Below, in pieces: positions 8,034-17,325 of a stretch of DNA of 49,597 bases. The translations under genes were made by a program, and so were the position numbers. Source of the stretch: an uncultured Prevotellaceae bacterium (GTDB taxonomy: Bacteria > Bacteroidota > Bacteroidia > Bacteroidales > Bacteroidaceae). The notes below the pieces were generated by a model, which was given only the letters and a program-made list of their open reading frames with translations, made no database searches and was not told the origin of the DNA. Numbering within the stretch: position 1 is the first letter of the stretch; every line of letters starts with the position of its first letter. The stretch covers positions 1-49,597 of the forward strand of contig CACWWZ010000023.1 of assembly GCA_902764705.1 (NCBI GenBank), in the 5' to 3' direction.

Positions 8034-8699
8034 ATGAATGCTATAAAAATATGGGTAAAGGGTTGGGTAAAGGTTTTACCTTTTTACCTTTTTGCCCTTT
8101 TACCTTTATTTGTGTCGTGCAGCGAGAGTGATGAAACCAGTACGGAGTTTGAAGACTGGCAGACCAAGAACGATACTTATTTCCTGGAGAAATATAATAG
8201 TTTTTTGCAGGAGTATAAGAGTCAGGGTGAGGCTTCTACTAAGTTGGTCATTCCCACCTGGTCCATGCCTAGCGAAACTCCATTAGATGGAATAGCTCCG
8301 ACGAGTTGCATCTTGGTTGAGAAAGTCGGAAATAGTGATTTTTTGTGGACTGACAACACTCCGGAGTATACAGACTCTGTTGCGGTCCACTATCGTGGTA
8401 GACTGATTCCTTCACCTCACTTTCCAGAGGGTTATGAGTTTGACCGTAGCTATATGTCTTCGGATAATTTCAATCTGGCTGTCGACGTGCCTGCCCGTTT
8501 TAAGGTCAATGGAAGTATCTTAGCCGGTTTCTCTACAGCCCTTCAACACATGCACCGAGGAGAGGGATGGATAGTGACTGTTCCCTACCAGTTGGGTTAC
8601 GGCTCTACTGCACAGAGTGTGATACCAGCCTATAGTACACTGGTCTTCGAGATCTTCCTGATGGACTTTTGGAAGAAAGAAAGAGGCGACCGGTATTAA
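8034..8699 (+). CDS. FKBP-type peptidyl-prolyl isomerase, lipoprotein
   Basis: A 221-residue protein. The N-terminus is a lipoprotein signal (LFVSC, Cys29). Residues about 40-100 are a helical N-terminal region, and about 105-215 form an FKBP domain: DSVAVHYRGRLI (substrate-pocket strand), then the FKVNGSILAGFSTALQHMHRGEG segment and the terminal YGSTAQSVIPAYSTLVFEIFL. It is expected to catalyse prolyl isomerisation of exported proteins in the periplasm. The Bacteroidetes gliding/GldI-like lipoprotein FKBPs are the closest class. The signal-peptide codons are themselves an octamer repeat (8073-8104). It is 36 bp after glyS and could be read from its promoter. Confidence 0.88.
   Translation: MNAIKIWVKGWVKVLPFYLFALLPLFVSCSESDETSTEFEDWQTKNDTYFLEKYNSFLQEYKSQGEASTKLVIPTWSMPSETPLDGIAPTSCILVEKVGNSDFLWTDNTPEYTDSVAVHYRGRLIPSPHFPEGYEFDRSYMSSDNFNLAVDVPARFKVNGSILAGFSTALQHMHRGEGWIVTVPYQLGYGSTAQSVIPAYSTLVFEIFLMDFWKKERGDRY
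8073..8104. repeat. Octamer TTTTTACC array inside signal-peptide codons
   Basis: ACC/GCC at 8078, 8086, 8094 and 8102 (spacing exactly 8) within TTTTTACC-like units. The period is not a multiple of three, so successive units are read in different frames and together encode a hydrophobic stretch (LPFYLFALLPLF). Confidence 0.8.
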
Positions 8700-8701
8700 A
8701 T

Positions 8702-8729
8702 AGTGAAGAGTGAAGAATAAAGAGTGAAG
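8702..8729. repeat. Heptamer array AGTGAAG x4
   Basis: Units at 8702, 8709, 8716 (variant AATAAAG) and 8723, exact 7-bp spacing, directly after the FKBP stop codon. Confidence 0.8.
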
Positions 8730-8753
8730 AATTTGCTACCGCAGTTCTTCACT
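8723..8753. terminator. Bidirectional hairpin between convergent genes
   Basis: AGTGAAGAA (8723-8731) and TTCTTCACT (8745-8753) form a 9-bp perfect stem with a 13-nt loop, followed on the + strand by a T run. It terminates the FKBP transcript and overlaps the 3' end of the convergent EamA gene. Its left arm is the last heptamer unit. Confidence 0.65.
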
Positions 8754-9674
8754 TTTTTCTGCTTCCATATCTCGCCTGGACTTCGACTTCGTTACCAGCC
8801 AGACACCACTGAACACCAAGATGACAGCCAACGCATGGGTAGGCTTCAATATGCCAATGCCCATCAGTAGTGATGCAGCTACTGAGACGATAGGCTGTAC
8901 GTAGTTGTAGACAGACACTACCGTCGGGCGTAGTGTACGCTGGCCTATCATGGTGAGGATATATCCTATGAACGTGCCGATGCACACCACATAGGCTACT
9001 TCCCACCAGGTCTTTGCCGGTATGGGTTCAGCCAATACCTCTGTGACATGACTGAAGGTGAACGGTAATAGCATGAGGGCACCCCATGAAAACATATACT
9101 TATTGATGGTAAACACGTTGTAGCGTCGGATAAGAGGATTGAACAGCGACAAGTATAGTGCGAAGGAGAACTGTGCGAACAGGCACAGCAGGTCACCTCG
9201 GATGTCACCCACCTTGTCGCTGACAGCTGCTGCCGATGTCAGTATCAATATCAGGGCTCCGCTGCATCCCATCAGCACACCCAGGGCTTTCTTACCAGTA
9301 ATTGGTTCTTTGAGAATGAGTGCCGACAACAGCATGGCAAAGATGGGCATAGAGGTGGTCACTATGGATGCGTTGATGGGTGATGTGATGCTCAGTCCCA
9401 AGGTGTAGCAGCACTGGTTGCATACCAGACCGAACAGCGCAGCACCGATGAACATCAGTTTGTCGCGTCGGGGAACATTCTCCTTAGGGGCAAACAGGGA
9501 TGCTATCCAGAACAGCAGACAGGCGCCTGCCACACGGAAGGTGACCATCGTGATGCCGTCGAAGCCATGAGTCATGGCATCCTTGCCGATGGGAGCCATC
9601 AGTCCCCATCCGGCACAGGCTCCAAACATGCTTAAGTGAGCAATTAGTGCTTTATTATTGCTTGTTTTTTCCAT
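8736..9674 (-). CDS. EamA/DMT-superfamily transporter
   Basis: A 312-residue protein with about ten hydrophobic segments in two EamA repeats (residues about 12-145 and 160-295). Characteristic features are GITMVTFRVAGACLLFWIAS in the first repeat and TVVSVYNYVQPIVSVAASLL in the second, the latter typical of drug/metabolite exporters (RhaT/YdcZ type). It is an inner-membrane permease of unknown substrate, probably an exporter of small metabolites. It is divergently transcribed from the ATPase gene, with its own TACCTTTG promoter at 9694-9701. Confidence 0.88.
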   Translation of the reverse strand: MEKTSNNKALIAHLSMFGACAGWGLMAPIGKDAMTHGFDGITMVTFRVAGACLLFWIASLFAPKENVPRRDKLMFIGAALFGLVCNQCCYTLGLSITSPINASIVTTSMPIFAMLLSALILKEPITGKKALGVLMGCSGALILILTSAAAVSDKVGDIRGDLLCLFAQFSFALYLSLFNPLIRRYNVFTINKYMFSWGALMLLPFTFSHVTEVLAEPIPAKTWWEVAYVVCIGTFIGYILTMIGQRTLRPTVVSVYNYVQPIVSVAASLLMGIGILKPTHALAVILVFSGVWLVTKSKSRRDMEAEKSEELR

Positions 9675-9693
9675 TTTAATATTTTTTCGCCTG

Positions 9694-9701
9694 CAAAGGT
9701 A
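9694..9701 (-). promoter_or_regulatory. -7 promoter element for the EamA gene
   Basis: Minus strand TACCTTTG followed by CAGG, 20 bp upstream of the EamA ATG; divergent from the promoter at 9724. Confidence 0.6.
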
Positions 9702-9723
9702 CGAATTATTTAAAAAAAAATTG

Positions 9724-9731
9724 TATATTTG
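9724..9731 (+). promoter_or_regulatory. -7 promoter element for the ATPase-DUF4435 pair
   Basis: TATATTTG followed by CAG, 16 bp before the ATG at 9748. This also argues for 9748 rather than 9658 as the translation start. Confidence 0.6.
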
Positions 9732-9747
9732 CAGAAAACTTACGACT

Positions 9748-10551
9748 ATGAAGTATGCAGACTATATTAAACAGATAGAAATAGACTCCCTTTGGAGTGG
9801 GAAGAAGCATATCCTGTGGACGCTCGATCCGCATGTGAATATTCTCAGTGGCATCAATGGTGTTGGAAAGAGCACGATATTAAATAAGGTGTTCAAGAGC
9901 ATCAATACCAATGGCGACCTGATTAATCATCTGTTGAAAGGTGTGCACATCACGGCTGAACCTAAGGATGCCACGCACGTCCGTTTCGACATCATCCGTT
10001 CCTTAGACTCGCCTATGCTCGATAACGAGACGCTGAATATGGTGGACTCGCGTATACGCTCGGCTCTTGACTTCCAGTTGTATCATCTGCAGCGAAAATA
10101 CCTGGACTATCAGGTGAACATCGGTAATCGTATCATAGCAGAACTTCAGCAGGGCCATACCGATGCTGCTCAGCAACTGTCTAATAACAAGACACGTTTC
10201 CAGGATATGGTGGATGACCTTTTTTCGGAAACCGGTAAAAAGATGGTCCGTACGGAGAATGAGATTCGCTTCTCCCAGATTGGCGAGACTTTGGTGCCTT
10301 ACCAGTTGTCGAGCGGTGAAAAGCAGATGTTGGCCATTCTCCTAACTGTACTTGTCGAGGACGAGCTGCCCTATATACTCTTTATGGATGAGCCCGAGGT
10401 GAGTCTGCATATCGAGTGGCAGAAACGCCTCATTGATCTCATCGTTGAGCTGAACCCCAATGTACAGATTATCCTGACAACCCATTCTCCGGCAGTAATC
10501 ATGAACGGTTGGATGGATAGCGTGACGGAAGTGAGCGACATTACACTCTAG
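9748..10551 (+). CDS. AAA family ATPase, paired with a DUF4435 protein
   Basis: A 267-residue ATPase of the RecF/OLD-like ABC-ATPase group. Walker A is GINGVGKST (about 36-44). The signature is LSSGEKQML (about 190-198) and Walker B is LFMDEPEVSLH, with the switch histidine in ILTTHSPAVIMNG. The ATG at 9748 is chosen because the longer frame crosses the promoter. The coiled-coil insert between the Walker motifs is short. The downstream gene encodes a DUF4435 (TOPRIM-like) protein, separated by 19 bp that consist of a CTAG array. OLD-type ATPase plus DUF4435 is the composition of PARIS (AriA/AriB), but this ATPase is clearly shorter than AriA. A general chromosomal role cannot be excluded. Confidence 0.85.
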   Translation: MKYADYIKQIEIDSLWSGKKHILWTLDPHVNILSGINGVGKSTILNKVFKSINTNGDLINHLLKGVHITAEPKDATHVRFDIIRSLDSPMLDNETLNMVDSRIRSALDFQLYHLQRKYLDYQVNIGNRIIAELQQGHTDAAQQLSNNKTRFQDMVDDLFSETGKKMVRTENEIRFSQIGETLVPYQLSSGEKQMLAILLTVLVEDELPYILFMDEPEVSLHIEWQKRLIDLIVELNPNVQIILTTHSPAVIMNGWMDSVTEVSDITL

Positions 10552-10578
10552 TATAACTAGTAGGACTAGTATGCCTAG
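10548..10578. repeat. CTAG-N5 array (x4) at the ATPase/DUF4435 junction
   Basis: CTAG at 10548, 10557, 10566 and 10575, spacing exactly 9 (unit NNCTAGTAN). It supplies the ATPase stop codon (TAG inside the first CTAG) and codons 2-3 of the DUF4435 gene. Confidence 0.9.
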
Positions 10579-11587
10579 TAAACTGAAAGATAATCTCAAT
10601 AGCCGCTATTTCGAGGCCGCGAACGGCTTGACTTCGAAATCGGCACGACGCAGGATAGTTGCCTACGTTGAAAGCTACGATGATATCTATTTCTGGCGGA
10701 CGGTGTTGTCGCGTTTCGAGAATGAGCAGCGTTATTTCGAGGTGATGTTACCTTCACATAAGAAGCTGGAAAGAGGGAAGAAGTCGGTACTGATGAATTT
10801 TGTAGGTGAGCGGATCGGTCCTGACATGATAGCCTGTGTCGATGCCGATTATGACTATTTGCTACAGGGTGCTACACTTCAGTCACAGAAGGTGCTCGAT
10901 AGCCCGTATGTCTTCCATACCTATGCTTATGCCATAGAAAACCTGCAGTGTTATGCTCCGACTTTGCATGATGTCTGTGTGGCAGTGACCCTGAATGACC
11001 ACCGCATATTCGACTTCACGGACTATCTGCGTCAGTTTTCTGAGGCTATCTTCCCCTTGTTCGTCTGGTCGGTGTGGGCTTACCGCACGGGGAACCATAA
11101 CCGCTTCTCGTTGCAGGACTTCAACCGTGTGGCCGACCCAGGTGGCTTTAATGTGCTGGAACCTCAGCAGTCAATAGACCATTTGCGTAGGAAGGTTGGT
11201 ACCAAAGTGCATCAGTTGCAGGTAGAGTTTCCGGAAAACAAAGAAGATTATCTGAAGACCAAGGAGAGTATCAAGGCGTTGGGTGTTACTCCGCAAACGA
11301 CCTACCTCTACATACAGGGGCATCATTTGTTTGACAACGTCATTGTACCTATATTAAATAAGGTGTGTAACCGACTGCGCCAGGAACGCCAGGACGAGAT
11401 ATACCGTACAGCCCGTCACCATACCCAACGGCTCAATGAGATGTCCTGCTATGAACACTCCATACAGGACATTCCCCAGACGTTGAAAAAGAATGCCGGT
11501 TATTTTCAGGCACCTCAGTTCCTGCAGATTCAGCAGGATGTGGAACGGTATCTTACGAAAGCACGTAAGTCTCCAGAAACTTCATAG
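10571..11587 (+). CDS. DUF4435 domain protein (TOPRIM-like)
   Basis: A 338-residue protein. The N-terminal domain has VESYDDIYFWRTVL (about 29-42), which carries the acidic residue of a TOPRIM-like fold. About 55 residues later comes MIACVDADYDYLL (about 86-98, the DxD acidic pair). These match the DUF4435 family, for which nuclease activity has been reported in the AriB effector of PARIS. The C-terminal part (about 200-338) is helical with no motif that I recognise. It is translated just after the ATPase and likely works with it. Its 3' end overlaps convergent manA by 35 bp, so no terminator lies between them. Confidence 0.82.
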   Translation: MPSKLKDNLNSRYFEAANGLTSKSARRRIVAYVESYDDIYFWRTVLSRFENEQRYFEVMLPSHKKLERGKKSVLMNFVGERIGPDMIACVDADYDYLLQGATLQSQKVLDSPYVFHTYAYAIENLQCYAPTLHDVCVAVTLNDHRIFDFTDYLRQFSEAIFPLFVWSVWAYRTGNHNRFSLQDFNRVADPGGFNVLEPQQSIDHLRRKVGTKVHQLQVEFPENKEDYLKTKESIKALGVTPQTTYLYIQGHHLFDNVIVPILNKVCNRLRQERQDEIYRTARHHTQRLNEMSCYEHSIQDIPQTLKKNAGYFQAPQFLQIQQDVERYLTKARKSPETS

Positions 11588-12473
11588 TACCCTCTGTACG
11601 TACCTCTTTTGTCGTAGCAGGAATCAGAATGCTTTCTCCGGCATGGAGTACAACCTCTTCTCCGTCGATGGTCAGCTTGCCTTCACCCTTCAGCCCGATG
11701 AGAACGACAAACGAGTCAAGCTCAGAGTAATCAATTTCCATAGGTTCTGTCAAGTCGTAGACAGCGGTATTGAAATAAGGACATTCAATGAGGGGTACGC
11801 TCTCATTCTTTTTAGGGGTGTAGTGTGTCTGGTAGTCGGACTGCACCGTATAATCTATCGATTCTGCAGCCTCCTTGATATGCAACTGACGCGGTTTGCC
11901 GTCCTTGTCAAGACGATCATAGTCGTAGATGCGGTAGGTGACATCCGAGGTCTGCTGGATTTCCACCAGATAGCATCCGTTGAGGATGGCGTGTATGCGT
12001 CCGGCGGGAATGAAGAAACAGTCGCCATCGCTGACAGTGTATTTAGCCAATGCGTCGCAGATGGTCTTGTTTTCAACCATCTCTTTGTATTTTTCGGGTG
12101 TAATCTGTTTTTTGAGACCATTATAGAGACTGGCACCAGGTTCAGAGTCCAGGACATACCACATCTCCGTCTTACCACGGGGCTTTCCCTGGCGGCGGGC
12201 AGTCTCGTCCGTGGGATGTACCTGGATGCTCAGGTCTCGGTGGGCATCGATGAACTTGATGAGCAGCGGAAACTCATCGCCAAAGCGTTGGAAATTAGCC
12301 TCGCCAAGGAGAGCCGCCTTTTCTTCATGCACCAAGTCGTTGACGGTTTTTGTGGTGATACCATCACCCTCTATAGAACAAAGTGTCTCACTGCCGGCAA
12401 CTCCTGAGATTTGCCAGCTCTCAGTCCCCCAAATAAGGGTCTTGGGCAGAGGTGTAAACTTATAATAATTCAT
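11553..12473 (-). CDS. manA: Mannose-6-phosphate isomerase, class I
   Basis: A 306-residue cupin-type isomerase interconverting mannose-6-P and fructose-6-P. Metal-binding pattern: LSIQVHPTDE (about 95-104) and the second site CFFIPAGRIHAILNG (about 165-180). The N-terminus FTPLPKTLIWGTESWQISG is typical. The ATG at 12473 is chosen because it gives the family start (MNYYKF); the upstream extension lies inside the trkH 3' region. It is the last gene of the dxs-trkA-trkH-manA run, 8 bp after trkH. Length fits the short Bacteroidetes/Firmicutes form. Confidence 0.92.
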   Translation of the reverse strand: MNYYKFTPLPKTLIWGTESWQISGVAGSETLCSIEGDGITTKTVNDLVHEEKAALLGEANFQRFGDEFPLLIKFIDAHRDLSIQVHPTDETARRQGKPRGKTEMWYVLDSEPGASLYNGLKKQITPEKYKEMVENKTICDALAKYTVSDGDCFFIPAGRIHAILNGCYLVEIQQTSDVTYRIYDYDRLDKDGKPRQLHIKEAAESIDYTVQSDYQTHYTPKKNESVPLIECPYFNTAVYDLTEPMEIDYSELDSFVVLIGLKGEGKLTIDGEEVVLHAGESILIPATTKEVRTEGTMKFLETYVLS

Positions 12474-12481
12474 TGTAGTTG

Positions 12482-13942
12482 TTAGTTTTCTTTCCAGAAT
12501 GCACGTGTGAATAGCACGAGGACAGACATGATTTCGAGACGTCCTGCCAGCATGAGGAATGAACATGTCCACTTGATGTAATCCGGTAAATCACTCCATG
12601 ACATGGAGGGTCCAATCTCCGTGCTTAGTGAAGCACCCACATTGCTTATCAAACTCAGTGCAATGACTATGGCATTGGTGATGTCGATGCCAGAGACAAT
12701 CATAATGGTAGCACAGATGAGTACCATAATCGTAAAGATGGCGAAGAACGCCAACAGCGACGACAGTTTCTGCTGTGGTACGGTCAGTCCGTTAATCTTT
12801 ACAGGCAGTACGGCATTAGGGTGCAGAATTTTGCGGAACTCGTTGCGTAGCACTTTGAATATCATCACGCCGCGAATACATTTGAAACCTCCTGTTGTAG
12901 AACCCGAACAGGCTCCGATGAACATCAGGCATGCCAATACTACCCATGTGATGTGAGGCCATCGTGCCACGTCATCGTTGAAAAGTCCTGTGGTCGTCAT
13001 GAAAGATACCACCTGGAATAATGACGATCGGAAGGCGTGTTCCAATCCATATCCGTTGCGCGATATCAGTAGGTAGCTGATAAACAAGGTGGCCGAGGTG
13101 ACAAGGAATATATAGAGTTTGAATTCAGAACTCTTGAACAGTGCTACGACCTTCAGCTTGAAGATAGCCATATAGAGCATGGCGAAGTTGATACCGGCCA
13201 GGAACTGGAAGAGTACACACACATAATCAATAGATGGGGACTGGAAATAGGCCGTACTGTCGTTATGGGTGGAGAAGCCGCCTGTAGCAGTGGTTGTCAT
13301 GGCGTAATTGATGCTGTCGAACCATCCCATGCCAGAAAGATAAAACGCAATGATGCAGGCCAGTGTCAGACCGAGGTAGATGGTCCAAATCCACTTTGCC
13401 ATCGTCGACAGTCGTGGATGCATCTTCGAGCGCATGGGTCCTGTGGCCTCGGCAGAGAATACCTTCACACTACCAGAACCTACCATGGACGGCAGAATGG
13501 CGATGGTAAAGAAGACGATTCCCAAACCGCCAATCCACTGTGTCTGTGTACGCCAGTAGAGAATGCCATGGGGCAGCCGTTCTACGTCGTCAAGGATGGT
13601 CGCTCCTGTGGTGCTGAAACCAGACATGGTTTCAAAGAAGGCGTCCGTCACGTTGGGAATGAATCCTCCGATGAGGAAGGGTAGCATGCCAAAAAGCGAG
13701 AAGATAACCCATGTTGAGGTCACGAGGAAATAGCTGTCACGGCGACTCAGATTGTTGTTGGCGTTTCGTCCCAGGTATTTTAAGATAAATCCCATGCTGA
13801 TTGTAAGGATGGCGGCAATAAGGAACGACAGCAGGTCGTCCTCCTGATAGTAGGCAGATATTCCTACGCAGATGCCCAGCAAGGTTCCCAGCAGGAACAG
13901 CAGCGAGCCGATGATCTTATATACCAACGGGAAGTTTACCAT
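12482..13942 (-). CDS. trkH: Trk-type potassium uptake membrane subunit
   Basis: A 486-residue integral membrane protein with about ten to twelve hydrophobic segments and the four pore-loop repeats of TrkH/KtrB transporters. The selectivity-filter loops include the first at MSGFSTTGATIL, then TTTATGGFSTHN, then GACSGSTTGGFK, then SNVGASLS. It works with the NAD-binding TrkA protein encoded immediately upstream (7-bp overlap of start and stop). It imports K+ driven by ion gradients. Confidence 0.93.
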   Translation of the reverse strand: MVNFPLVYKIIGSLLFLLGTLLGICVGISAYYQEDDLLSFLIAAILTISMGFILKYLGRNANNNLSRRDSYFLVTSTWVIFSLFGMLPFLIGGFIPNVTDAFFETMSGFSTTGATILDDVERLPHGILYWRTQTQWIGGLGIVFFTIAILPSMVGSGSVKVFSAEATGPMRSKMHPRLSTMAKWIWTIYLGLTLACIIAFYLSGMGWFDSINYAMTTTATGGFSTHNDSTAYFQSPSIDYVCVLFQFLAGINFAMLYMAIFKLKVVALFKSSEFKLYIFLVTSATLFISYLLISRNGYGLEHAFRSSLFQVVSFMTTTGLFNDDVARWPHITWVVLACLMFIGACSGSTTGGFKCIRGVMIFKVLRNEFRKILHPNAVLPVKINGLTVPQQKLSSLLAFFAIFTIMVLICATIMIVSGIDITNAIVIALSLISNVGASLSTEIGPSMSWSDLPDYIKWTCSFLMLAGRLEIMSVLVLFTRAFWKEN

Positions 13943-15294
13943 AGGCTGTCCTTACGGAAATATTTCTCGATTTTCTTCAGATTCTGTTCATGGCAGAAAA
14001 CCATCACGATGTCGCCAGCTTCAATGCGGGTGTTACCATTGACGAGGATGCCTTGCTCGTTGCGCACCAGTCCACCAATGGTGGCTCCTGCCGGCAGACC
14101 CAGGTCTTTCACGGGTTTCTTGGTAACCTTCGAGCCTTCAGAAGCCGTGAATTCAGCCACATCGGCATCGACAAGCATCAGACTGCGTACGTTCGACACG
14201 TCGCCATCGAGCATCATTTGGTAAATGTGGCTGGCTGCCAGGGTTTTCTTGTTGATGATGGTACCAATGTCGAGGCTTTCAGCCATTTCTACATAGTCGA
14301 GGTTCTCGACCATGGCCACCGTTTTGCGTACGCCCAGTCGCTTGGCAGTCAGACAGGCCAGGATGTTGGTTTCGGCATTACCCGTCAGAGCTACGAAGGC
14401 CTGTGTGTTTTGAATGCCTTCCTCCTGCAGTAGTCCGATGTCGCGAGCGTCACCGTGTATCACCATGACGTCAAGGTCAGTCAGTTTCGCGTTGAGCCGT
14501 TCGCAACGGTTCTCGTCTATCTCGATAATCTTCAGATCCATGTAGTCGGGTGCCATCTTGGCCAGACGGACAGAGGTTCGTCCGCCTCCCATGATGATGA
14601 CGTTCTTGACGTCGGCATAGTGCTCCTTGCCTGATATCTGGCGGATATAAGGAATATATTCACGGGTCGTCATGAAGTAAGCCAGGTCGTTGACTTCCAG
14701 CACATCGTTACCGCCTGGGATGAGCGTTTCTCCCTTGCGCTTGATGGCTACAATATGGTAGGGGTCGTCAGGTCCGCAGAGCTCGCGCAGCGGCTGGTTC
14801 AGTATTTCGCAGGTTTCGCGTAGCTTGATACCCAGCATGACGAGGTCTCCTCCACGGACATCCCAACGCTGTCGCACCCACGACATTTTTAGACCATTGA
14901 TGATATCTGCGGCAGCCAGAACCTCTGGAAAGATGAGTGAGTTGATACCCATCTGGTTGAAGAGTTCCTTGCGGGCGGGGTCGAGGTATTCGAAGTTATC
15001 GATGCGAGCCACTGTTTTCTTGGCTCCCAGAGCATGCGCAATCATGCATGCTGTCATATTGCGGCTTTCATCGGGCGTGACACCTACGAAAAGATCTGCA
15101 TGCTCCACACCGGCATCCTTCATGGTGTTGATGCTGGTGGTGCGTCCCTGCAGCGTCATGATGTCGTAGCGGCTGTCAAGGTCACCTAGTCTGGAGGCGT
15201 TCTCATCAATCAGTACGCAATCCTGATGGTCGCGCGAGAATAGCTTGGCCAAGTGTGTACCTACGGCTCCAGCACCTGCAATGATAATCTTCAT
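13936..15294 (-). CDS. trkA: Trk system potassium uptake protein TrkA
   Basis: A 452-residue cytoplasmic regulator with two RCK units. The first Rossmann motif is [16 protein letters not shown] (residues 3-18), with TrkA-C about 135-220. The second Rossmann motif is [16 protein letters not shown] (about 232-247), with the second TrkA-C at about 370-450. It binds NAD(H) and gates TrkH, which is encoded directly downstream. Its start overlaps the dxs stop codon by 4 bp. Confidence 0.93.
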   Translation of the reverse strand: MKIIIAGAGAVGTHLAKLFSRDHQDCVLIDENASRLGDLDSRYDIMTLQGRTTSINTMKDAGVEHADLFVGVTPDESRNMTACMIAHALGAKKTVARIDNFEYLDPARKELFNQMGINSLIFPEVLAAADIINGLKMSWVRQRWDVRGGDLVMLGIKLRETCEILNQPLRELCGPDDPYHIVAIKRKGETLIPGGNDVLEVNDLAYFMTTREYIPYIRQISGKEHYADVKNVIIMGGGRTSVRLAKMAPDYMDLKIIEIDENRCERLNAKLTDLDVMVIHGDARDIGLLQEEGIQNTQAFVALTGNAETNILACLTAKRLGVRKTVAMVENLDYVEMAESLDIGTIINKKTLAASHIYQMMLDGDVSNVRSLMLVDADVAEFTASEGSKVTKKPVKDLGLPAGATIGGLVRNEQGILVNGNTRIEAGDIVMVFCHEQNLKKIEKYFRKDSLW

Positions 15295-17174
15295 ATGTTT
15301 TCTATTTCTTTCTTGATACTTTCCTTATCGATACCCACAATGGCCTGCAACTCCGAGACTTTTCCGTGTTCGACAAAGTGGTCGGGTAGTCCGAGGCGGC
15401 GGATGACGGGCTGATAGCCGTGATCACTCATCCATTCCATGATAGCAGAGCCCATTCCCCCGTTGCGTACGCCGTCTTCAATGGTGATAATCTTGCTGAA
15501 TTTCTTGCCGATTTCATGCAGGAGGTCTTCGTCAAGTGGCTTCAGGAAACGCAGGTCGTAGTGGGCAATACTAGGTATACTAGTAGTACTAGTCATACTA
15601 GTTAAACTAGCAATCGCTTCAGTGACATTATTGCCAATGGGTCCAAGAGTGATGACAGCTACATCTTCGCCTTCACGCAGGCAACGTCCTTTGCCAACGG
15701 GAATCTCTTCAAACGGACAATGCCAGTCAATCAGTGAGCCACAACCTCGCGGGTAACGGATGATGAAAGGTCCCTTGTCGGGCAGTTGTGCCGTGTACAT
15801 CATCCGGCGTAACTCGTGCTCATCCAGCGGTGAGGCAATGGTGAGGTTGGGAATGGGTCTCAAGGCCGCCAGATCGAATGCTCCGTGGTGGGTTGGTCCG
15901 TCCTCGCCAACGAGTCCTGCCCGGTCCAGACAAAGTACAACGTTGAGCTTTAAGATGGCCACATCGTGTATGATATTGTCGAAGGCACGCTGGGCAAAGG
16001 CGCTGTAGATATTGCAGAAGGGCAGGAGACCCTCTTTGGCCATACCTCCGGAGAAGGTAACGGCATGTCCCTCGGCAATGCCTACATCGAAGGTGCGTTC
16101 AGGCATCTCGTGCATCATGATATTCATCGAGCAGCCTGTCGGCATAGCTGGCGTGATACCAATGATCTTTTCGTTCTGTTTAGCCAGTTCAAGCAGCGTC
16201 TCGCCAAAGACGTCCTGGAACCGTGGAGGTTTGTTTGACTCGTCCTTTACCTGCCGTTCGCCAGTTTCCACATTGAACTTGCCTGGGGCGTGCCAGATGG
16301 TGACGTCTTTCTCGGCAGGGGCATAGCCGTGTCCTTTCTGGGTATGCAGGTGGAGCAGTTTGGGGCCTTTCATCTCCTTAAGCTGTCGCAAGATGCGTAC
16401 CAATTCCTTAACGTCGTGGCCGTTGAAGGGTCCGAAGTAACGAATGTCCATGCCCTCAAACACGTTCTGTTGGTGTGAGATGGCCGATTTAAAGGCATTT
16501 GTCAGTCGGATGAGACCTCTTCGACGGTCGTCTTCGAACATGCCCCGTTTATGTAGCCAGCTTGTTACCTTGAAGCGGAGGGCATTGTAGGTCTCGTTGG
16601 TCGATAGTGAAAGCAGGTATTCCTTCATGCCTCCAACGGCACGGTCGATGGACATGTTGTTGTCGTTGAGGATGATGAGAATGTCGTTGTCTGTTGTCGA
16701 CACGTTGTTCAGACCCTCGAAGGCCAGTCCACCGGACATGGCTCCATCGCCAATGACGGCAACAACCTTACGGTCGGTGCCTTTGGCGGCAACAGCCATT
16801 CCCAGAGCAGCAGAGATGCTATTCGAGGCATGACCGCACATAAAGGTGTCGTACTCGCTCTCCTCCGGTGAGGGGAAGGGGCGGATGCCGCCCAACTTGC
16901 GATTGGTCTTGAACTGTTCGCGACGTCCTGTCAGTATTTTGTGCCCATAGGCCTGATGGCCTACATCCCAGACGATGCGGTCTTCAGGCGTGTTGTAGAC
17001 ATAGTGTAGGGCTACCGTAATCTCCGTGGCACCCAGGCTTGATGCCAGATGCCCGGGATTGACTGAAAGCTCCTTGACAATGTCTTCGCGAAGCTCCCGA
17101 CAGATTTCGGGCAGCTCATCGACGGTCAGTTTCCGCAGGTCTTCGGGGTATTTAATTTCCTTTAATAGTTCCAC
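15291..17174 (-). CDS. dxs: 1-deoxy-D-xylulose-5-phosphate synthase
   Basis: About 627 residues. It condenses pyruvate and glyceraldehyde-3-P, the first step of the MEP isoprenoid pathway, using thiamine diphosphate. Visible motifs: TPP-binding [16 protein letters not shown] with NDNNMS, the DRAG motif [20 protein letters not shown], and the C-terminal transketolase domain [13 protein letters not shown] chose the GTG at 17174 because the frame further upstream crosses the promoter at 17195-17202. Between GNNVTEAIA and AHYDLRF the protein carries an S/T-rich insert made by a CTAG-N5 array (15571-15610), a segment where homologues are shorter. Confidence 0.93.
   Translation of the reverse strand: MELLKEIKYPEDLRKLTVDELPEICRELREDIVKELSVNPGHLASSLGATEITVALHYVYNTPEDRIVWDVGHQAYGHKILTGRREQFKTNRKLGGIRPFPSPEESEYDTFMCGHASNSISAALGMAVAAKGTDRKVVAVIGDGAMSGGLAFEGLNNVSTTDNDILIILNDNNMSIDRAVGGMKEYLLSLSTNETYNALRFKVTSWLHKRGMFEDDRRRGLIRLTNAFKSAISHQQNVFEGMDIRYFGPFNGHDVKELVRILRQLKEMKGPKLLHLHTQKGHGYAPAEKDVTIWHAPGKFNVETGERQVKDESNKPPRFQDVFGETLLELAKQNEKIIGITPAMPTGCSMNIMMHEMPERTFDVGIAEGHAVTFSGGMAKEGLLPFCNIYSAFAQRAFDNIIHDVAILKLNVVLCLDRAGLVGEDGPTHHGAFDLAALRPIPNLTIASPLDEHELRRMMYTAQLPDKGPFIIRYPRGCGSLIDWHCPFEEIPVGKGRCLREGEDVAVITLGPIGNNVTEAIASLTSMTSTTSIPSIAHYDLRFLKPLDEDLLHEIGKKFSKIITIEDGVRNGGMGSAIMEWMSDHGYQPVIRRLGLPDHFVEHGKVSELQAIVGIDKESIKKEIENI
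15571..15610. repeat. CTAG-N5 array (x5) inside dxs
   Basis: CTAG at 15571, 15580, 15589, 15598 and 15607, exact 9-bp spacing. In dxs (minus strand) the core is read as nCT-AGT, giving a Ser every third residue with Thr/Pro/Ala before it. Confidence 0.95.
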
Positions 17175-17194
17175 GTTAGTTTGTATTTTATGTG

Positions 17195-17202
17195 CAAAGG
17201 TA
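17195..17202 (-). promoter_or_regulatory. -7 promoter element for dxs
   Basis: Minus strand TACCTTTG followed by CACA, 20 bp upstream of the GTG start chosen for dxs. Confidence 0.6.
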
Positions 17203-17295
17203 CGAATTAGCGAGCAAAGTACAAAATAAAAACACGTCTTTTTTATTTTTACAAAATAATTATGGCTTTTTCTTGGTTTTTGCATATTTTCTTTA

Positions 17296-17303
17296 TATCT
17301 TTG
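17296..17303 (+). promoter_or_regulatory. -7 promoter element for the lplA-gcv operon
   Basis: TATCTTTG followed by CAG, 22 bp before the lplA ATG. A TTGG at 17273 lies 19 bp upstream and may serve as the -33 part. Confidence 0.6.
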
Positions 17304-17325
17304 CAGTGAAATAACTAAAATCGCA

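Noticed and set aside
11493-12407. A 304-codon open frame on the + strand opposite manA
   Set aside because: Antisense to a well-supported mannose-6-phosphate isomerase; no family resemblance.
17175-17285. N-terminal extension of dxs to an ATG at 17285
   Set aside because: It would cross the TACCTTTG promoter at 17195-17202 and adds residues absent from Dxs; the GTG at 17174 gives normal length.
17203-17325. Glycine or TPP riboswitch upstream of the lplA-gcv operon or dxs
   Set aside because: The leader between promoter and start codon is only about 20 nt in each direction, too short for either aptamer.
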